DNA of 45,457 nucleotides from the NCBI GenBank assembly GCA_026418155.1, contig JAOABV010000008.1:1-45457 (forward strand), written 5' to 3'. Origin of the DNA: a candidate division WOR-3 bacterium (lineage in GTDB: Bacteria > Hydrothermota > Tepidihabitantia > Tepidihabitantales > CAIPLT01). Positions within the stretch are counted from its first letter, which is position 1. The number at the start of each line of letters is the position of its first letter. Position numbers and translations under genes: made by a program. The notes beneath the pieces were generated by a model. The model was not told the origin of the DNA and did not search any database. It saw only the letters and a list, made by a program, of their open reading frames with translations. This document shows positions 8,422 to 16,363 of the stretch, in pieces.

Positions 8422-8615
8422 TTAAATAAATTGAATTAAGTTTCAATCCTTTCCTAAGGTATTTCGTGTATACATTATTTCAATATTACGGACATTGCTA
8501 ATACCGACTCAGCAAAATTAATCAGAAATTCAGACGAAATTTCTCTTACAAAAATGTTCATTCAGTTAATTATAATCAAAAAAGTAGCGTCAAGAATTTG
8601 GTGTAAATTTTTTCC

Positions 8616-8720
8616 ATCAGGTAAGTTCTCATTTTTTCTTATTATTAAAATTGTCCGAAATATAAGATGTTCTTTTATTCTTAACATGACAAATCTAAAT
8701 TTATATAAAATATTATACAA
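8616..8720 (+). repeat. Dispersed intergenic repeat, copy A
   Basis: This copy shares with copies B (8869-9000) and C (24078-24212) the ordered blocks GT(A/G)(A/T)GTTCT, TTATTATTAAAAT, TTTATT(C/T)TTAA and CTAAATTTATATAAAATATTA. The spacing is nearly constant over about 100 bases. Copy A lacks the 5' GCTGA block seen in B and C. Confidence 0.75.
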
Positions 8721-8868
8721 GTACCTTCGGCTTTGATTATCCCATCATATTCTACTTGCATGGTGCTTTGTAACAATTGTTTCAGGATTTCTTATATGGC
8801 TTGAAATAACCATTGGTGGTTTTTGCTCTTCGTGTAAATAATCGTTGGTTATTAGCCATGGGTTATTT

Positions 8869-9000
8869 TCTTGCTGAAATGTAAGTTATATATTCATAGG
8901 TGTGTTCTCCTTTTTTGGTTATTAAAATTGTTATTTATCATAGGAGATTATACCCTTATTTTTAATATCTCAAGTTAGAATTTACACAAAATATTATATT
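8869..9000 (+). repeat. Dispersed intergenic repeat, copy B
   Basis: Aligns with copy C from TTGCTGA (8871) through GTTCTCC, GGTTATTAAAAT, ATCATAGGAGATTATACC, TTATTTTTAA and TTACACAAAATATTA at its 3' end. The order of conserved blocks and the similar length show common origin rather than chance AT-richness. Confidence 0.75.
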
Positions 9001-9262
9001 CTGCTCAAAAATAATAATGTTGACAAATTTATTCAAAAATGGTAAGATTTATACAATATTATTAAATAGTCTAACCCAAATGCAAGTAATCTTTATGCGC
9101 AGTAATTTAAGACAAAGAAGACAAAAAGTGAGTTTTTTGTTTTTAGGTTTATCTATAAATTCACTTTTTAGATTTATTCTCAAATTAACAAAGAATATCA
9201 AGTCACAAGTAAATTATGAATTAATTGTCGATTGATAAAGATGTATTTATAGGGGGCTTGTA

Positions 9263-10258
9263 ATGAGCAAAACTTTATCGGATATCGAAGCAGTTGAAGT
9301 GCTCGCTGAGGCAAGAAAAAAAATTGAACGCGAGATTGAAAAAGTAATTGTTGGACAGAAAAAAGTTATTGAAGAAATTCTTATTTGCCTTTTGTCAAAT
9401 GGGCACGGATTGATAATAGGTGTTCCTGGTTTAGCAAAGACATTGATTATCAATACCTTAGCACAAGTTTTAGATTTATCTTTTAATCGGATACAATTTA
9501 CTCCAGATCTAATGCCGTCTGACATCACGGGCACGGAAATTATTGAAGAGGACCCAGGAAGAGGAAAAAGGAATTTTCGTTTTGTGCCGGGTCCAATTTT
9601 TGCGAATATTGTTTTAGCCGATGAGATTAATCGGACACCACCAAAAACACAGTCAGCATTATTACAGGCAATGCAAGAGCGTAAAGTTACGGTCTCAGGT
9701 ATTACTCACCAGTTACCCTCGCCATTTTTTGTTTTAGCAACACAAAATCCAATTGAACAAGAAGGAACTTATCCTTTACCTGAGGCACAGTTAGACCGGT
9801 TTATGTTTAGTATCTATATAAATTATCCTTCAATTGAAGAGGAACTGGAAATTGTCAAGACAACTACATCGGCTTATATACCTCAATTGAATAAAGTGCT
9901 TAATAGCACTGAAATCTTAGACCTTCAGAGATTGGTCCGGCGAGTCCCGGTTGCGGATGATGTCATAAGATATGCTGTGGAACTGGTTGCTCTCACTCGT
10001 CCTTCTCAAGATGGTAAAGTGAAGTTTATTAATGATTGGGTGAGTTGGGGTGCTGGACCACGTGCCTCTCAATATTTAATACTTGGGGCAAAAGCGCGCG
10101 CAATTTTAGAGGGCCGTTACACACCTGACCGTGAAGATATCAAATCAGTTGCTCAAGCAGTTCTACGCCATCGAATCGTAACTAATTTCAACGCTGAAGC
10201 TGAAGGTATCAAAGCCGATGAAATTATTCGGAGATTAATTTTAGTAAAACCTGAATAA
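9263..10258 (+). CDS. MoxR family AAA+ ATPase
   Basis: A cytosolic AAA+ ATPase with chaperone-like roles, often working with von Willebrand factor A proteins. Visible motifs are VGQKKVIEEI at the N-terminus, Walker A GVPGLAKT, FTPDLMPSDITGTE, Walker B ANIVLADEINR, sensor 1 ATQNPIEQEGTYPLPEAQLDRF, and the C-terminal lid with WGAGPRASQ. Length 331 is typical. A GGGGG stretch (9252-9256) precedes ATG 9263. The usual partners (DUF58 and VWA genes) are not adjacent: the next gene is a YceD protein on the same strand 20 bases away. The partner is therefore elsewhere or absent. Confidence 0.95.
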   Translation: MSKTLSDIEAVEVLAEARKKIEREIEKVIVGQKKVIEEILICLLSNGHGLIIGVPGLAKTLIINTLAQVLDLSFNRIQFTPDLMPSDITGTEIIEEDPGRGKRNFRFVPGPIFANIVLADEINRTPPKTQSALLQAMQERKVTVSGITHQLPSPFFVLATQNPIEQEGTYPLPEAQLDRFMFSIYINYPSIEEELEIVKTTTSAYIPQLNKVLNSTEILDLQRLVRRVPVADDVIRYAVELVALTRPSQDGKVKFINDWVSWGAGPRASQYLILGAKARAILEGRYTPDREDIKSVAQAVLRHRIVTNFNAEAEGIKADEIIRRLILVKPE

Positions 10259-10278
10259 AAAACCAAAGTAGGATTGCT

Positions 10279-10719
10279 ATGAAAAGCCAATTAATTTTTA
10301 ATGTCTTAAAGATAAAAACTGAAAAAATGAGATATGACCTTGTAGTATCAGCAGAAGAATTAGAGATTACCAATTTAGACCTAATCGGTCCAGTCCGATT
10401 GACCTTTGACTTATATCGTAATGCCAACTCAATTATTTTGACCGGTTTTATTGACTTTACAATAAAACTTGTCTGTTCAAACTGCCTTAAAGTTTTTGAG
10501 CAGAAATTTTCTGAGAAGGTTTATCAAGAATATATTAGGGGAAAAGAACCGATTAAAGACTATTTCCAACAATTAGAAGACATTGACTTTGACCGCGAAT
10601 ATTATGATTCGGATTTTATTAATCTTACCGGAGTTATGCGAGACACCGTCGAATTAGCAATTCCTTTAGCTCCTTGGTGTAGCCCGGATTGCAAAGGAAT
10701 TGAAGAAAACACTGAATGA
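10279..10719 (+). CDS. YceD / DUF177 family protein
   Basis: The protein (146 residues) shows the DUF177 pattern: a beta-rich N-terminal half, FTIKLVCSNCLKVFEQKFSEKV around residues 55-77, and the C-terminal DTVELAIPLAPWCSPDCKGI with a Cys-x3-Cys-x-Gly element. YceD proteins are linked to 23S rRNA or large-subunit accumulation and are normally followed directly by rpmF (ribosomal protein L32). Here no L32 reading frame follows; a PEGA-domain gene comes next. The start ATG 10279 lies 20 bases after moxR, so cotranscription is likely. Confidence 0.85.
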   Translation: MKSQLIFNVLKIKTEKMRYDLVVSAEELEITNLDLIGPVRLTFDLYRNANSIILTGFIDFTIKLVCSNCLKVFEQKFSEKVYQEYIRGKEPIKDYFQQLEDIDFDREYYDSDFINLTGVMRDTVELAIPLAPWCSPDCKGIEENTE

Positions 10720-10762
10720 AAGCATACAAGTTGTTTCACTGTTATTGTTAATTTGAAAAAAT

Positions 10763-11233
10763 ATGAAAGTTAAGTTAATTTTATATGTGGTCTTAGGTTT
10801 AATAATAGTTTGTTTTCGATTAGGAGCACAGGATAACGGATTTTTATCGGTATATTCTGAGCCGAGTGGATTAAGAATTTATTTAGATGGTGATTTTATA
10901 GGAACGACACCAATTATAAATTATCCCTATAAACCAGGAGAATATAGTATTAGTATCTTTTCTTCTGATACGATTGAACAAAAGTATTGGCGCCTTACAA
11001 GTGGTAGTCTTGCTTCCCGACTTTCCGCATTATGGGATTTGAGTAAAGCAGGAGCCGGAACAAAGCGGGTTAAAATTAGTTCCAATCAAAACATCGAAAT
11101 TTTCTTCTCACTACCGAAAATAAATCGCACGCCAACAAAAGCGAAATTGCTAACTACTTGTTGTCTTGGAACTGGATTCTCATTTGCCTTTCTAATTGGT
11201 TATTTTGTCGCTAATCTGGTATCTGGAGACTAA
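10763..11233 (+). CDS. PEGA-domain exported protein
   Basis: A signal peptide or anchor covers residues 1-22 (LILYVVLGLIIVCFRLGA). It is followed by a PEGA domain (GFLSVYSEPSGLRIYLDGDFIGTTP, about 26-50, then YKPGEYSISIF). PEGA repeats are small beta folds found on surface and periplasmic proteins. The middle is unassigned. A second hydrophobic segment (LLTTCCLGTGFSFAFLIGYFVANL) ends the 156-residue protein, so it probably sits in the membrane with the PEGA domain outside. The next gene starts two bases after the stop, so the two are likely translated together. Confidence 0.75.
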   Translation: MKVKLILYVVLGLIIVCFRLGAQDNGFLSVYSEPSGLRIYLDGDFIGTTPIINYPYKPGEYSISIFSSDTIEQKYWRLTSGSLASRLSALWDLSKAGAGTKRVKISSNQNIEIFFSLPKINRTPTKAKLLTTCCLGTGFSFAFLIGYFVANLVSGD

Positions 11234-11235
11234 AA

Positions 11236-12351
11236 TTGCAATTTCAAAAGTTTTGGTCTCGACTTATGTTAATAATTACAATTCTGGTAATTATAACTAT
11301 TGCGTCCTTTTCTTTTATTGTTGCTGAGACCAATAGAATTAAGGGTAAAGAAGCAATGTTTTATAAAAAACTGGATAATCAACGGGTCTTATGCGAGTTA
11401 TGTCCGCGATATTGTGTAATTTTGCCTACAAAACGGGGCTTCTGCCGAAACCGGGAAAACCGCAACGGAACTTTATATTCAATAGTTTATAACCGTCCCT
11501 GCAGTATAGGCATTGAACCGATTGAAAAAGCGCCATTCTACCATTTTTTGCCGGGTGAAATGAGATTAACTTTAGCAACTGTTAGTTGTAACCAGCGATG
11601 TAAATACTGTCAGAATTGGCAACTTTCACAGGTTTCAGTTGAGGATATAGAAAACTATTATATGACACCAGAAGATGTCGTGCGTACTGCTCAAGAGAAG
11701 AATTTGAAGATTATCTGTTTTACCTATACCGAGCCGATAGTCTTTTATGAATATATGTATGATATTGCAAAATTAGCCAGAAAAGCCGGGATAAAAACTG
11801 TGGTCGTAACCGCAGGATATATTAATCCGGAACCATTAAAAGAATTATGTAAAGTGGTAGATGCAATTAAAATTGATTTGAAAGGTTTTACCGAAAAATT
11901 TTATGAAGAGGTCTGCCAGACTACTTTACAACCAGTTTTAGAAGCATGCAAAACGATTAAACAAGAAGGTATCCATTTAGAAATCGTCAATTTAGTCGTG
12001 CCAACATTAAATGATGATACTAATAAGATAAAAGAAATGTGTTTATGGATAAAAGAAAATTTAGGCACCGAGATTCCAATTCATTTCACGCGTTTCTTTC
12101 CTCAATACAAGTTACAAAATCTACCACCAACACCGATTTCATCATTAGAGCGCGCAGTAAAAATTGCTCAATCGACGGGATTGAAATATGTCTATATTGG
12201 CAATGTTCCAGGTCATAAATATGATAATACTTATTGTCCGACCTGCGCCAAATTGCTATTAAAAAGACAGGGCTACTCAATTGTGGAAAATAATATTATT
12301 AATAATAAATGTAAATTTTGTGGCACGAAAATTTATGGATTATTTAAGTAA
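11236..12351 (+). CDS. amrS: AmrS-like radical SAM enzyme (AmmeMemoRadiSam system), membrane-anchored
   Basis: The N-terminal hydrophobic segment (about residues 10-29) is followed by a Cys-rich stretch (CELCPRYC, GFCRNR), then the radical SAM cluster motif CNQRCKYCQNW. Further family signatures are CFTYTEPIVFYEYMYD, VVTAGYINPEPL, DAIKIDLKGFTEKFYEEVC, HFTRFFPQYK, and a C-terminal CPTC/CKFC pair that suggests a zinc site. The N-terminal IGIEPIEKAPFYHFLPG is characteristic of AmrS. The two partners of the system, Memo and AMMECR1, are not in the window. The reaction of AmrS is not established; relatives include pyruvate formate-lyase activases. The start TTG 11236 keeps the membrane segment; ATG 11266 would trim 10 residues. 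A membrane anchor on this enzyme is unusual. Confidence 0.85.
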   Translation: MQFQKFWSRLMLIITILVIITIASFSFIVAETNRIKGKEAMFYKKLDNQRVLCELCPRYCVILPTKRGFCRNRENRNGTLYSIVYNRPCSIGIEPIEKAPFYHFLPGEMRLTLATVSCNQRCKYCQNWQLSQVSVEDIENYYMTPEDVVRTAQEKNLKIICFTYTEPIVFYEYMYDIAKLARKAGIKTVVVTAGYINPEPLKELCKVVDAIKIDLKGFTEKFYEEVCQTTLQPVLEACKTIKQEGIHLEIVNLVVPTLNDDTNKIKEMCLWIKENLGTEIPIHFTRFFPQYKLQNLPPTPISSLERAVKIAQSTGLKYVYIGNVPGHKYDNTYCPTCAKLLLKRQGYSIVENNIINNKCKFCGTKIYGLFK

Positions 12352-12360
12352 TTAAGAATA

Positions 12361-13398
12361 GTGAAAAGTACAGTCTATTACATCCCTGTTAATAAAATTA
12401 ATGCTGTTTCTATAAACCAGGCAGTAGTTAATACAAATTTTATTTTTCAATTAATAAACGCAAAAAATATTGGAATTAAGGTTCACTTTGGTGAAGCCGG
12501 TAATAATAATTACTTAGAACCTAAATATGTTAAAATGTTTGTAGATTTAGTAAAAGCGAAAGGCAAAAACCCAACACTAATTGAAACCTCAACGCTTTAT
12601 CGCGGTCAACGCCAAAATCGGATATCTCATATTAAAATTGCTTATGAACATGGTTTTAATGAAAACAATGTTGGCGCGCCAATCGCAATTTTAGATGGCG
12701 AAAGAGGAGAAGCGTTCGAGGAAATTGAGGTTAGTTTAAATTATATTCGTAATGCAAAAATTGCCCGCGGGCTAAGAGATTATGATACCTTAATCAACTT
12801 AGCACATTTCAAAGGCCATTTTGTTGTCGGTTTTGGCGGCGTAATTAAAAACATTGCCATGGGACTCTCTGCTAAAGGTGGCAAATTAGAAATGCATTCA
12901 CAAACAAAACCTTTTGTCAAATTAGATAAATGTAATAAATGTGAAACCTGCGTTTCCGTCTGTCCCACTGATGCAATTATCATATCAGATAAGGGTGCTG
13001 AAATCAGTTCAACTTGTGTTGGTTGTGCCAGTTGTGTTGAAGTCTGTCCAGAAAATGCGATTAAGATTAATTGGAATGAAAGTTCAGAACTAACGCAAAA
13101 AAAAATGGCTGAATATGCCTGGGCAATTCTCAAAAATAGAGTGTCTTTGCATTGTAATTTTGCCTTAAAAATCACTCCCAATTGTGACTGTATGGATAGA
13201 ACCGAAAAACCAATTTTATCGGACATCGGTCTTTTTATTTCTTTAGACCCTGTTGCGTGCGACCAAGCAGTTTGGGACCGAACGAAAAATAAAATAAATG
13301 AATTGTATTCAGAAATAAACCCGGAAATTTTATTAGCATATTGTGAACAATTAGGCTTAGGCAATAGACAATATGAAATTTGTGAAATCCAGCAATGA
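12361..13398 (+). CDS. DUF362 protein with two [4Fe-4S] ferredoxin motifs
   Basis: The first 180 residues form a DUF362 domain: IGIKVHFGEAGNNNYL, PTLIETSTLYRGQRQ and LAHFKGHFVVGFGGVIKNIAMG. Next comes a 2x[4Fe-4S] ferredoxin insert with CNKCETCVSVCP (starting near residue 191) and CVGCASCVEVCP (near 220). The DUF362 fold then resumes with SDIGLFISLDPVACDQAVWD. Such proteins are found in strict anaerobes, and their substrate is unknown. The start is GTG 12361, nine bases after the amrS stop, so it is very likely in one operon with the radical SAM gene. An electron-donor role for AmrS is a reasonable guess, not shown by sequence. Confidence 0.85.
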   Translation: MKSTVYYIPVNKINAVSINQAVVNTNFIFQLINAKNIGIKVHFGEAGNNNYLEPKYVKMFVDLVKAKGKNPTLIETSTLYRGQRQNRISHIKIAYEHGFNENNVGAPIAILDGERGEAFEEIEVSLNYIRNAKIARGLRDYDTLINLAHFKGHFVVGFGGVIKNIAMGLSAKGGKLEMHSQTKPFVKLDKCNKCETCVSVCPTDAIIISDKGAEISSTCVGCASCVEVCPENAIKINWNESSELTQKKMAEYAWAILKNRVSLHCNFALKITPNCDCMDRTEKPILSDIGLFISLDPVACDQAVWDRTKNKINELYSEINPEILLAYCEQLGLGNRQYEICEIQQ

Positions 13399-13459
13399 TA
13401 AAAATTATTTCTAAAGATATACCACTAAAGCAAATTTGAGATTGTAAGGTAGAGAGATA

Positions 13460-14227
13460 ATGGATAACTTGAACAATTCCGAAGATTCGCCAATACAACA
13501 AGAACCAATCCAATTAAAAGAAACCGAATATCATATCCAGACCGAGACATTTTCTGGACCGATTGAATTACTGTTATATCTAATAAGAAAAGATGAAATT
13601 GATATTTTTGATATTCCCATTGCCAAAATTACTGATGATTATCTTGGTTATCTTCGGCAAACTGAAAAATTGAATTTAGAGCTTAGTTCAGATTTTTTAT
13701 TAATGGCGGTAGTCTTAATCCGGCTTAAAGTGCAACAGATGTTACCCAAAGTTCAAGAACCAGAAGAAATCCCTCAACCCATCAGTCTTGAAACCGTGTT
13801 GGCGGAATTTCAAAAATATGCGGGAATTGCGAGTTTCTTAAGTTCTTTAGAATCAAAACGATTAGAATCATTTCCTCGCAAAGGACCACCTTTAGAAGTT
13901 TTGCCCGAAGCAGGTGGTGATATTTATCTTTTAATATCTGCATTCCAAAATGTATTATCAAAAATTAGACCCAAACCGACTTTAGAAATTCAACCTATTG
14001 AGATTCGATTAGAAGATAAAATTACTGAACTGCGCCAAATTTTTATTCATAAACAGAAATTATTCTTTTCAGAAATTGCTCTTAAAGCACAAACAATTAG
14101 TGAAATTGTCATATTATTTATTGCCATCTTAGAATTAGTCCGATTGGGAGAACTTAGAGTAAAGCAAAGCGTCGAGTTTGCCGAGATTGAATTAGAGCGT
14201 AGAATACCTCTTGACATTTCCCAATAA
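13460..14227 (+). CDS. scpA: Segregation and condensation protein A
   Basis: ScpA is the kleisin of the SMC condensin that organises the chromosome. The N-terminal signature is clear: FSGPIELLLYLIRKDEIDIFDIPIAKITDDYLGYL (about residues 32-66), then SSDFLLMAVVLIRLKVQQMLP. The C-terminal winged helix (FSEIALKAQTISEIVILFIAILELVRLG) is also present. Length 255 is normal. The usual partner scpB does not follow; instead a consensus promoter overlaps the scpA end and reads into tRNA-Ser. Confidence 0.92.
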   Translation: MDNLNNSEDSPIQQEPIQLKETEYHIQTETFSGPIELLLYLIRKDEIDIFDIPIAKITDDYLGYLRQTEKLNLELSSDFLLMAVVLIRLKVQQMLPKVQEPEEIPQPISLETVLAEFQKYAGIASFLSSLESKRLESFPRKGPPLEVLPEAGGDIYLLISAFQNVLSKIRPKPTLEIQPIEIRLEDKITELRQIFIHKQKLFFSEIALKAQTISEIVILFIAILELVRLGELRVKQSVEFAEIELERRIPLDISQ

Positions 14228-14238
14228 TATTATATAAT
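14211..14238 (+). promoter_or_regulatory. Consensus sigma70-type promoter for tRNA-Ser
   Basis: TTGACA (14211-14216), 16-base spacer, TATAAT (14233-14238). Both hexamers are perfect. The -35 box lies within the last codons of scpA. Transcription would start near 14245, about 60 bases before the tRNA, and could continue into murA. Confidence 0.8.
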
Positions 14239-14303
14239 TATCCAGTAATAAATTTTAAGGTAATTAGGAATGAATAGGTTGTTGAGAGTATTACTTTTTA
14301 TTA

Positions 14304-14393
14304 GGAGAGGTGTCCGAGTGGCCTAAGGAGCACGATTGGAAATCGTGTGTGCCGTTAAAAGCGGCACCGCGGGTTCAAATCCCGCCCTCTCCG
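14304..14393 (+). tRNA. tRNA-Ser (anticodon GGA)
   Basis: The acceptor stem is GGAGAGG (14304-14310) paired with CCTCTCC (14386-14392), with discriminator G at 14393. The anticodon stem CACGA/TCGTG encloses the loop TTGGAAA, giving anticodon GGA (reads UCC and UCU). A long variable arm (TGCCG...CGGCA) marks a class II tRNA, as expected for serine. The T arm is GCGGG-TTCAAAT-CCCGC. CCA is not encoded. Confidence 0.97.
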
Positions 14394-14421
14394 TAAAATT
14401 AGTAAATAGCATATCGCGAAT

Positions 14422-15708
14422 ATGGATAAATTATTAATTAGAGGCGGAAATAGGTTACAAGGCAGAGTTAAGATTTCTGGTGCCAAAAATGCCACTTTGC
14501 CCTTGTTAGCCGCTTGTCTTTTGACCGATAAACCCTGCATTATAAAAGAAGCCCCTTTAGTGCAAGATATCAAAACAATGGTAGAACTACTTAAATCTTT
14601 AGGTGCTGAAGTTAAAATTAAAGACAATGACATTACCGTATGGGCAAAAAATAAATTAGTCCCGGAAGCGCCATATGAAATTGTTAGTAAAATGCGTGCT
14701 TCATACTATGTATTAGGACCTTTGTTAAGCCGATTTGGCGAAGCACGCGTCTATTTACCTGGTGGTTGTGCTATCGGTCCCAGACCAATTGATTTACATA
14801 TAAAAGGAATGCAAAGTTTGGGAGCTAATATAAAAATTGAGCACGGCTACATAGATGCTCACTGCACAAAATTATCCGGCACGGAAATATTTTTAGAAGG
14901 GAATATGGGACCGAGTGTCGGAGCAACCGCTAATGTAATGATGGCAGCAACTTTAGCCAAAGCCGAAACAACCATTATTGGTGCCGCATTAGAGCCGGAG
15001 ATCGTGGATTTGGCTAATTTTCTGAATTCTTTGGGTGCTAAAATTGAAGGTGCCGGAACCTCACGAATCAAAATTCAGGGAGTTGACGAATTAAATGGCG
15101 GGGAATGGACGCCAATTCCTGACCGAATTGAAGCAGGCACTTTCGCCTGTGCTGCAGTAATTACCAAGGGTACTGTGGAAATTGACAATTGCTATCCTGA
15201 GCATCTTGATGCGGTATTATTGACCCTTAAAAACATTGGCTGTGAGATTTCTTTTGATTCTAATCTTCCTACTCAACATCGGACTAAAACCATTAAAGTA
15301 AAAGCACCTGATTTACTAAAACCGGTTAATATTGATACCGCACCTTACCCAGGATTTCCTACAGATTTGCAAGCGCAATTTATGGCAGTTTTAACTGTTG
15401 CAGATGGCACCAGTATTATTACCGAAAACATTTTTCAATCAAGATTTTTACATGCTTTAGAATTAAGCCGAATGGGCGCAAATATCGAAATCAAAAACAA
15501 TACTGCGATTATCAAAGGAGTCAAAAAACTTACTGGAGCGCAGGTAATGGCTTCAGATTTAAGGGCATCCGCAGCTTTGGTTTTAGCCGGGTTATGTGCG
15601 GAAGGTGAAACAGAAGTTGCTCGTATTTATCATCTTGACCGAGGTTATGAAAACTTAGAGATTAAACTCAAAAATTTAGGTGCTTCGGTGCAAAGAGTTA
15701 AAGCATAA
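14422..15708 (+). CDS. murA: UDP-N-acetylglucosamine 1-carboxyvinyltransferase
   Basis: Catalyses the first committed step of peptidoglycan synthesis, transferring enolpyruvate from PEP to UDP-GlcNAc in the cytosol. K22 and N23 in SGAKNA match the PEP/sugar-binding residues. The active-site Cys is C116 in LPGGCAIGPRPIDLH, so the enzyme is of the Cys (fosfomycin-sensitive) type. Later motifs are DRIEAGTFACAA, PGFPTDLQAQFMA and DLRASAALVLAGL. Length 428 is typical. It starts 28 bases after tRNA-Ser and probably depends partly on the tRNA promoter. Presence of murA implies a cell wall. Confidence 0.97.
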   Translation: MDKLLIRGGNRLQGRVKISGAKNATLPLLAACLLTDKPCIIKEAPLVQDIKTMVELLKSLGAEVKIKDNDITVWAKNKLVPEAPYEIVSKMRASYYVLGPLLSRFGEARVYLPGGCAIGPRPIDLHIKGMQSLGANIKIEHGYIDAHCTKLSGTEIFLEGNMGPSVGATANVMMAATLAKAETTIIGAALEPEIVDLANFLNSLGAKIEGAGTSRIKIQGVDELNGGEWTPIPDRIEAGTFACAAVITKGTVEIDNCYPEHLDAVLLTLKNIGCEISFDSNLPTQHRTKTIKVKAPDLLKPVNIDTAPYPGFPTDLQAQFMAVLTVADGTSIITENIFQSRFLHALELSRMGANIEIKNNTAIIKGVKKLTGAQVMASDLRASAALVLAGLCAEGETEVARIYHLDRGYENLEIKLKNLGASVQRVKA

Positions 15709-15786
15709 GAAATGAATAGACTCATCTTTCTGAGTTTATGCCTTAATTACAATCTATTATGGAATTTAACAGGATTAAGAAATATC

Positions 15787-15795
15787 AAAGGAGGT
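15787..15795 (+). promoter_or_regulatory. Strong ribosome binding site
   Basis: AAAGGAGGT lies four bases before ATG 15800. It is one of the strongest Shine-Dalgarno sequences in this window, where many genes have none, so the HTH/zinc-ribbon protein may be well translated. Confidence 0.8.
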
Positions 15796-15799
15796 TTTT

Positions 15800-16363
15800 A
15801 TGCCGAATGACCCAAAGAATAAAATCGTTCGCAGTAAGATACCAAATAAATTAAAAGCCCGCTATGATTTAATAATTGATTTAATAAAGAACCAAAAATG
15901 TACGGCAATCGAAGTAGCACGAAGGTTAGGCTTGAGTCGTCAAAGAATCGGTCAAATCTTACATAAATTAGGAATTGCGACACCGCGGATGCGAAAAGTA
16001 AAGTTTGGTAATCCGCGTTATCGGTATTGTTCTATTTGTGGTGGTGAAAAATCGACCTATGCCTATATTTGCCGAAAATGCTATGATAAGAAAATCGCGA
16101 GCTTTCCGAAAAGGGTATTCTATTGCCCCGTCTGCGGTAAGCCTAAGTCTTCTAAAACTGGACATCGTTGCTGGCGCTGTTTTTTGAAATCAGTCCCGCG
16201 GGTGACTTTAACCTGTGAGACCTGCGGCAAAAAATTTAAGGTTTTGCTATCAATTGTTAATATTAGAAAACGAATCGGTCGACCAAGAAGATTTTGTTCA
16301 CGCAAATGTTTTATGGAATGGTGGAAAAGTCCCAATAAAAAGCAAACTTTAACTACAAAATAA
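15800..16363 (+). CDS. Helix-turn-helix protein with three zinc ribbons
   Basis: Residues 34-59 (CTAIEVARRLGLSRQRIGQILHKLGI) form a helix-turn-helix of the sigma-70 region 4 / MarR-like kind. Six cysteine pairs follow: C77/C80 with C91/C94, C109/C112 with C124/C127, and C139/C142 with C166/C170. This is consistent with three treble-clef or ribbon zinc sites in a row. The protein (187 residues) is basic throughout, so nucleic acid binding is likely. I do not recognise a named family. The stop TAA overlaps the ispG start by one base (TAATG), so the two are translationally coupled; whether it regulates isoprenoid synthesis is unknown. Confidence 0.75.
   Translation: MPNDPKNKIVRSKIPNKLKARYDLIIDLIKNQKCTAIEVARRLGLSRQRIGQILHKLGIATPRMRKVKFGNPRYRYCSICGGEKSTYAYICRKCYDKKIASFPKRVFYCPVCGKPKSSKTGHRCWRCFLKSVPRVTLTCETCGKKFKVLLSIVNIRKRIGRPRRFCSRKCFMEWWKSPNKKQTLTTK

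Larger units (their letters stand above)
8284..9262. other. 979-base intergenic region rich in repeats
   Basis: Small ORFs of 60 and 72 codons (8554-8736, 9017-9235) look spurious: one overlaps a repeat copy and both have low-complexity composition. The region contains two copies of a dispersed repeat (8616-8720, 8869-9000). It also has a 7-bp hairpin (8400-8421), an inverted repeat AATAACCA/TGGTTATT (8805-8812 and 8846-8853) and a 9-bp inverted repeat AAAAAGTGA/TCACTTTTT (9123-9131 and 9161-9169). The length and structure suggest decayed mobile sequence or non-coding RNA rather than plain spacer. Confidence 0.5.

Noticed and set aside
8554-9235. Two small plus-strand ORFs (8554-8736, 9017-9235) in the long spacer
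   Set aside because: No domain, no good ribosome site, low-complexity composition; the first overlaps repeat copy A.
12780-13364. 194-codon minus-strand ORF inside the DUF362 gene
   Set aside because: It is the antisense shadow of the DUF362/ferredoxin gene, whose conserved cysteine motifs are on the plus strand.
14355-14633. Minus-strand 92-codon ORF overlapping tRNA-Ser and murA
   Set aside because: Its end (RGRDLNPRC) is the translated antisense of the tRNA, a well-known annotation artefact; the rest is the shadow of murA.
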